Of a DNA stretch of 64,000 bases, positions 63,542 to 64,000 are shown piece after piece. A program made the translations under genes and the position numbers. Numbering within the stretch: the first letter of the stretch is position 1; each line of letters opens with the position of its first letter. The notes beneath the pieces were generated by a model. The model had not been told where the DNA came from, did not search any database, and saw only the letters and a list, made by a program, of their open reading frames with translations. The stretch lies in assembly GCA_030849835.1 (NCBI GenBank), contig JASAOC010002043.1:1-64000 (forward strand), written 5' to 3'. Source of the DNA: Herpetomonas samuelpessoai (taxonomy: Eukaryota > Euglenozoa > Kinetoplastea > Trypanosomatida > Trypanosomatidae).

Positions 63542-64000
63542 GATTCCTAACGCGTAGAGTCTTCCACAACGCGGCTACACGGTGCTCCAGCTCAATATGA
63601 GGGTGGAAATGCTTTTTGTCCTGCTACAGAGATACTGGATTGCACAGCAGTGGACGTGGATGTATCTTGGTATTCCAGTGAGCCGCTTACACTGTCACGC
63701 GTCGAATAGAACAGATATAAACTCCAAGAAAGTCCTTTGAGCTCTACAAGGAAGAACAGCAAGGGAATTTTGGATCTTCTTTCAGAGAACGATCCAAACG
63801 AAAGGGAGCCACAGAGAGAATAAAGAATGAGTCAATGTGAAGAGAGAAAAACACGGCTTGAGGCACAGCAGGAAGTGCTGAAAAAAAAAAAAAGGGCCCA
63901 GAAAGGATAGATTCTTCACACTGCTTCTACTCCCGGAAAAGCAGGTAGTTCCCGGGAGAGCGAGGGGATCTTGTGGATAAGGTGAAAGAGATCGATGGAA
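63542..64000 (-). other. 5' UTR / intergenic region upstream of the VPS13-like gene
   Basis: UTR-like DNA. On the minus strand CCCTTTTTTTTTTTTTCAG ends at 63878-63879. No gene reaches the window's right edge on either strand. Confidence 0.6.
63878..63879 (-). promoter_or_regulatory. candidate spliced-leader acceptor AG
   Basis: A 13-base T run (63881-63893 on the complementary strand) followed by CAG, about 340 bases before the VPS13-like ATG. Confidence 0.5.

Overview
The window reads as nuclear DNA of a kinetoplastid, most probably a trypanosomatid. No protein gene shows an intron. Genes lie in two long one-direction arrays, and many starts are preceded by a pyrimidine tract and an AG that fit spliced-leader trans-splice acceptors. 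Lineage markers are an amastin-family protein with its WG/Cys signature, a protein with a BILBO1-type N-terminal domain, a kinetoplastid-type 'KYGPEP' repeat protein, and a tRNA-Tyr with a short intron. I cannot name the genus. From memory, VCP, adenylate kinase and EF-1beta also lie near one another in Leishmania, so this may be a conserved syntenic block; that needs checking.

Layout. The plus-strand array (1 to about 13.46 kb) holds, in order: the last codons of an unknown gene, a small repeat protein, a Gemin2-like snRNP assembly factor, a BILBO1-N-domain coiled-coil protein, a Ser/Arg-rich coiled-coil protein, a membrane-bound J-domain-like protein, the NatA auxiliary subunit (NAA15/Nat1), and a nuclear protein joining a PARP-type zinc finger to a PBZ finger. 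About 0.8 kb of convergent strand-switch DNA follows, carrying tRNA-Tyr with Pol III boxes and a 19-base T run.

The minus-strand array is transcribed from the right edge toward 14.2 kb. In transcription order it holds: a giant VPS13-type lipid-transfer protein (5985 aa), EF-1beta, two adjacent multi-zinc-finger proteins with mitochondrial-looking N-termini, a CFAP36/BARTL1-like flagellar protein with two ubiquitin-interacting motifs, a possible short or broken gene, an amastin-like protein, two small proteins, a 1155-aa repeat protein, a protease-like/ARM-repeat protein that has lost catalytic residues, an amino acid transporter with a very long N-terminus, CDC48/VCP, an adenylate kinase ending in SKM, and a membrane-anchored LigB-type dioxygenase.

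As is usual in these organisms, neighbours share transcription but not a pathway. The main exception is the adjacent pair of zinc-finger genes, which look related. I saw no CRISPR array, insertion sequence, retroelement, rRNA, snRNA or spliced-leader gene. Most intergenic stretches (0.4 to 1.4 kb) hold only UTR-like sequence, pyrimidine tracts and simple repeats.
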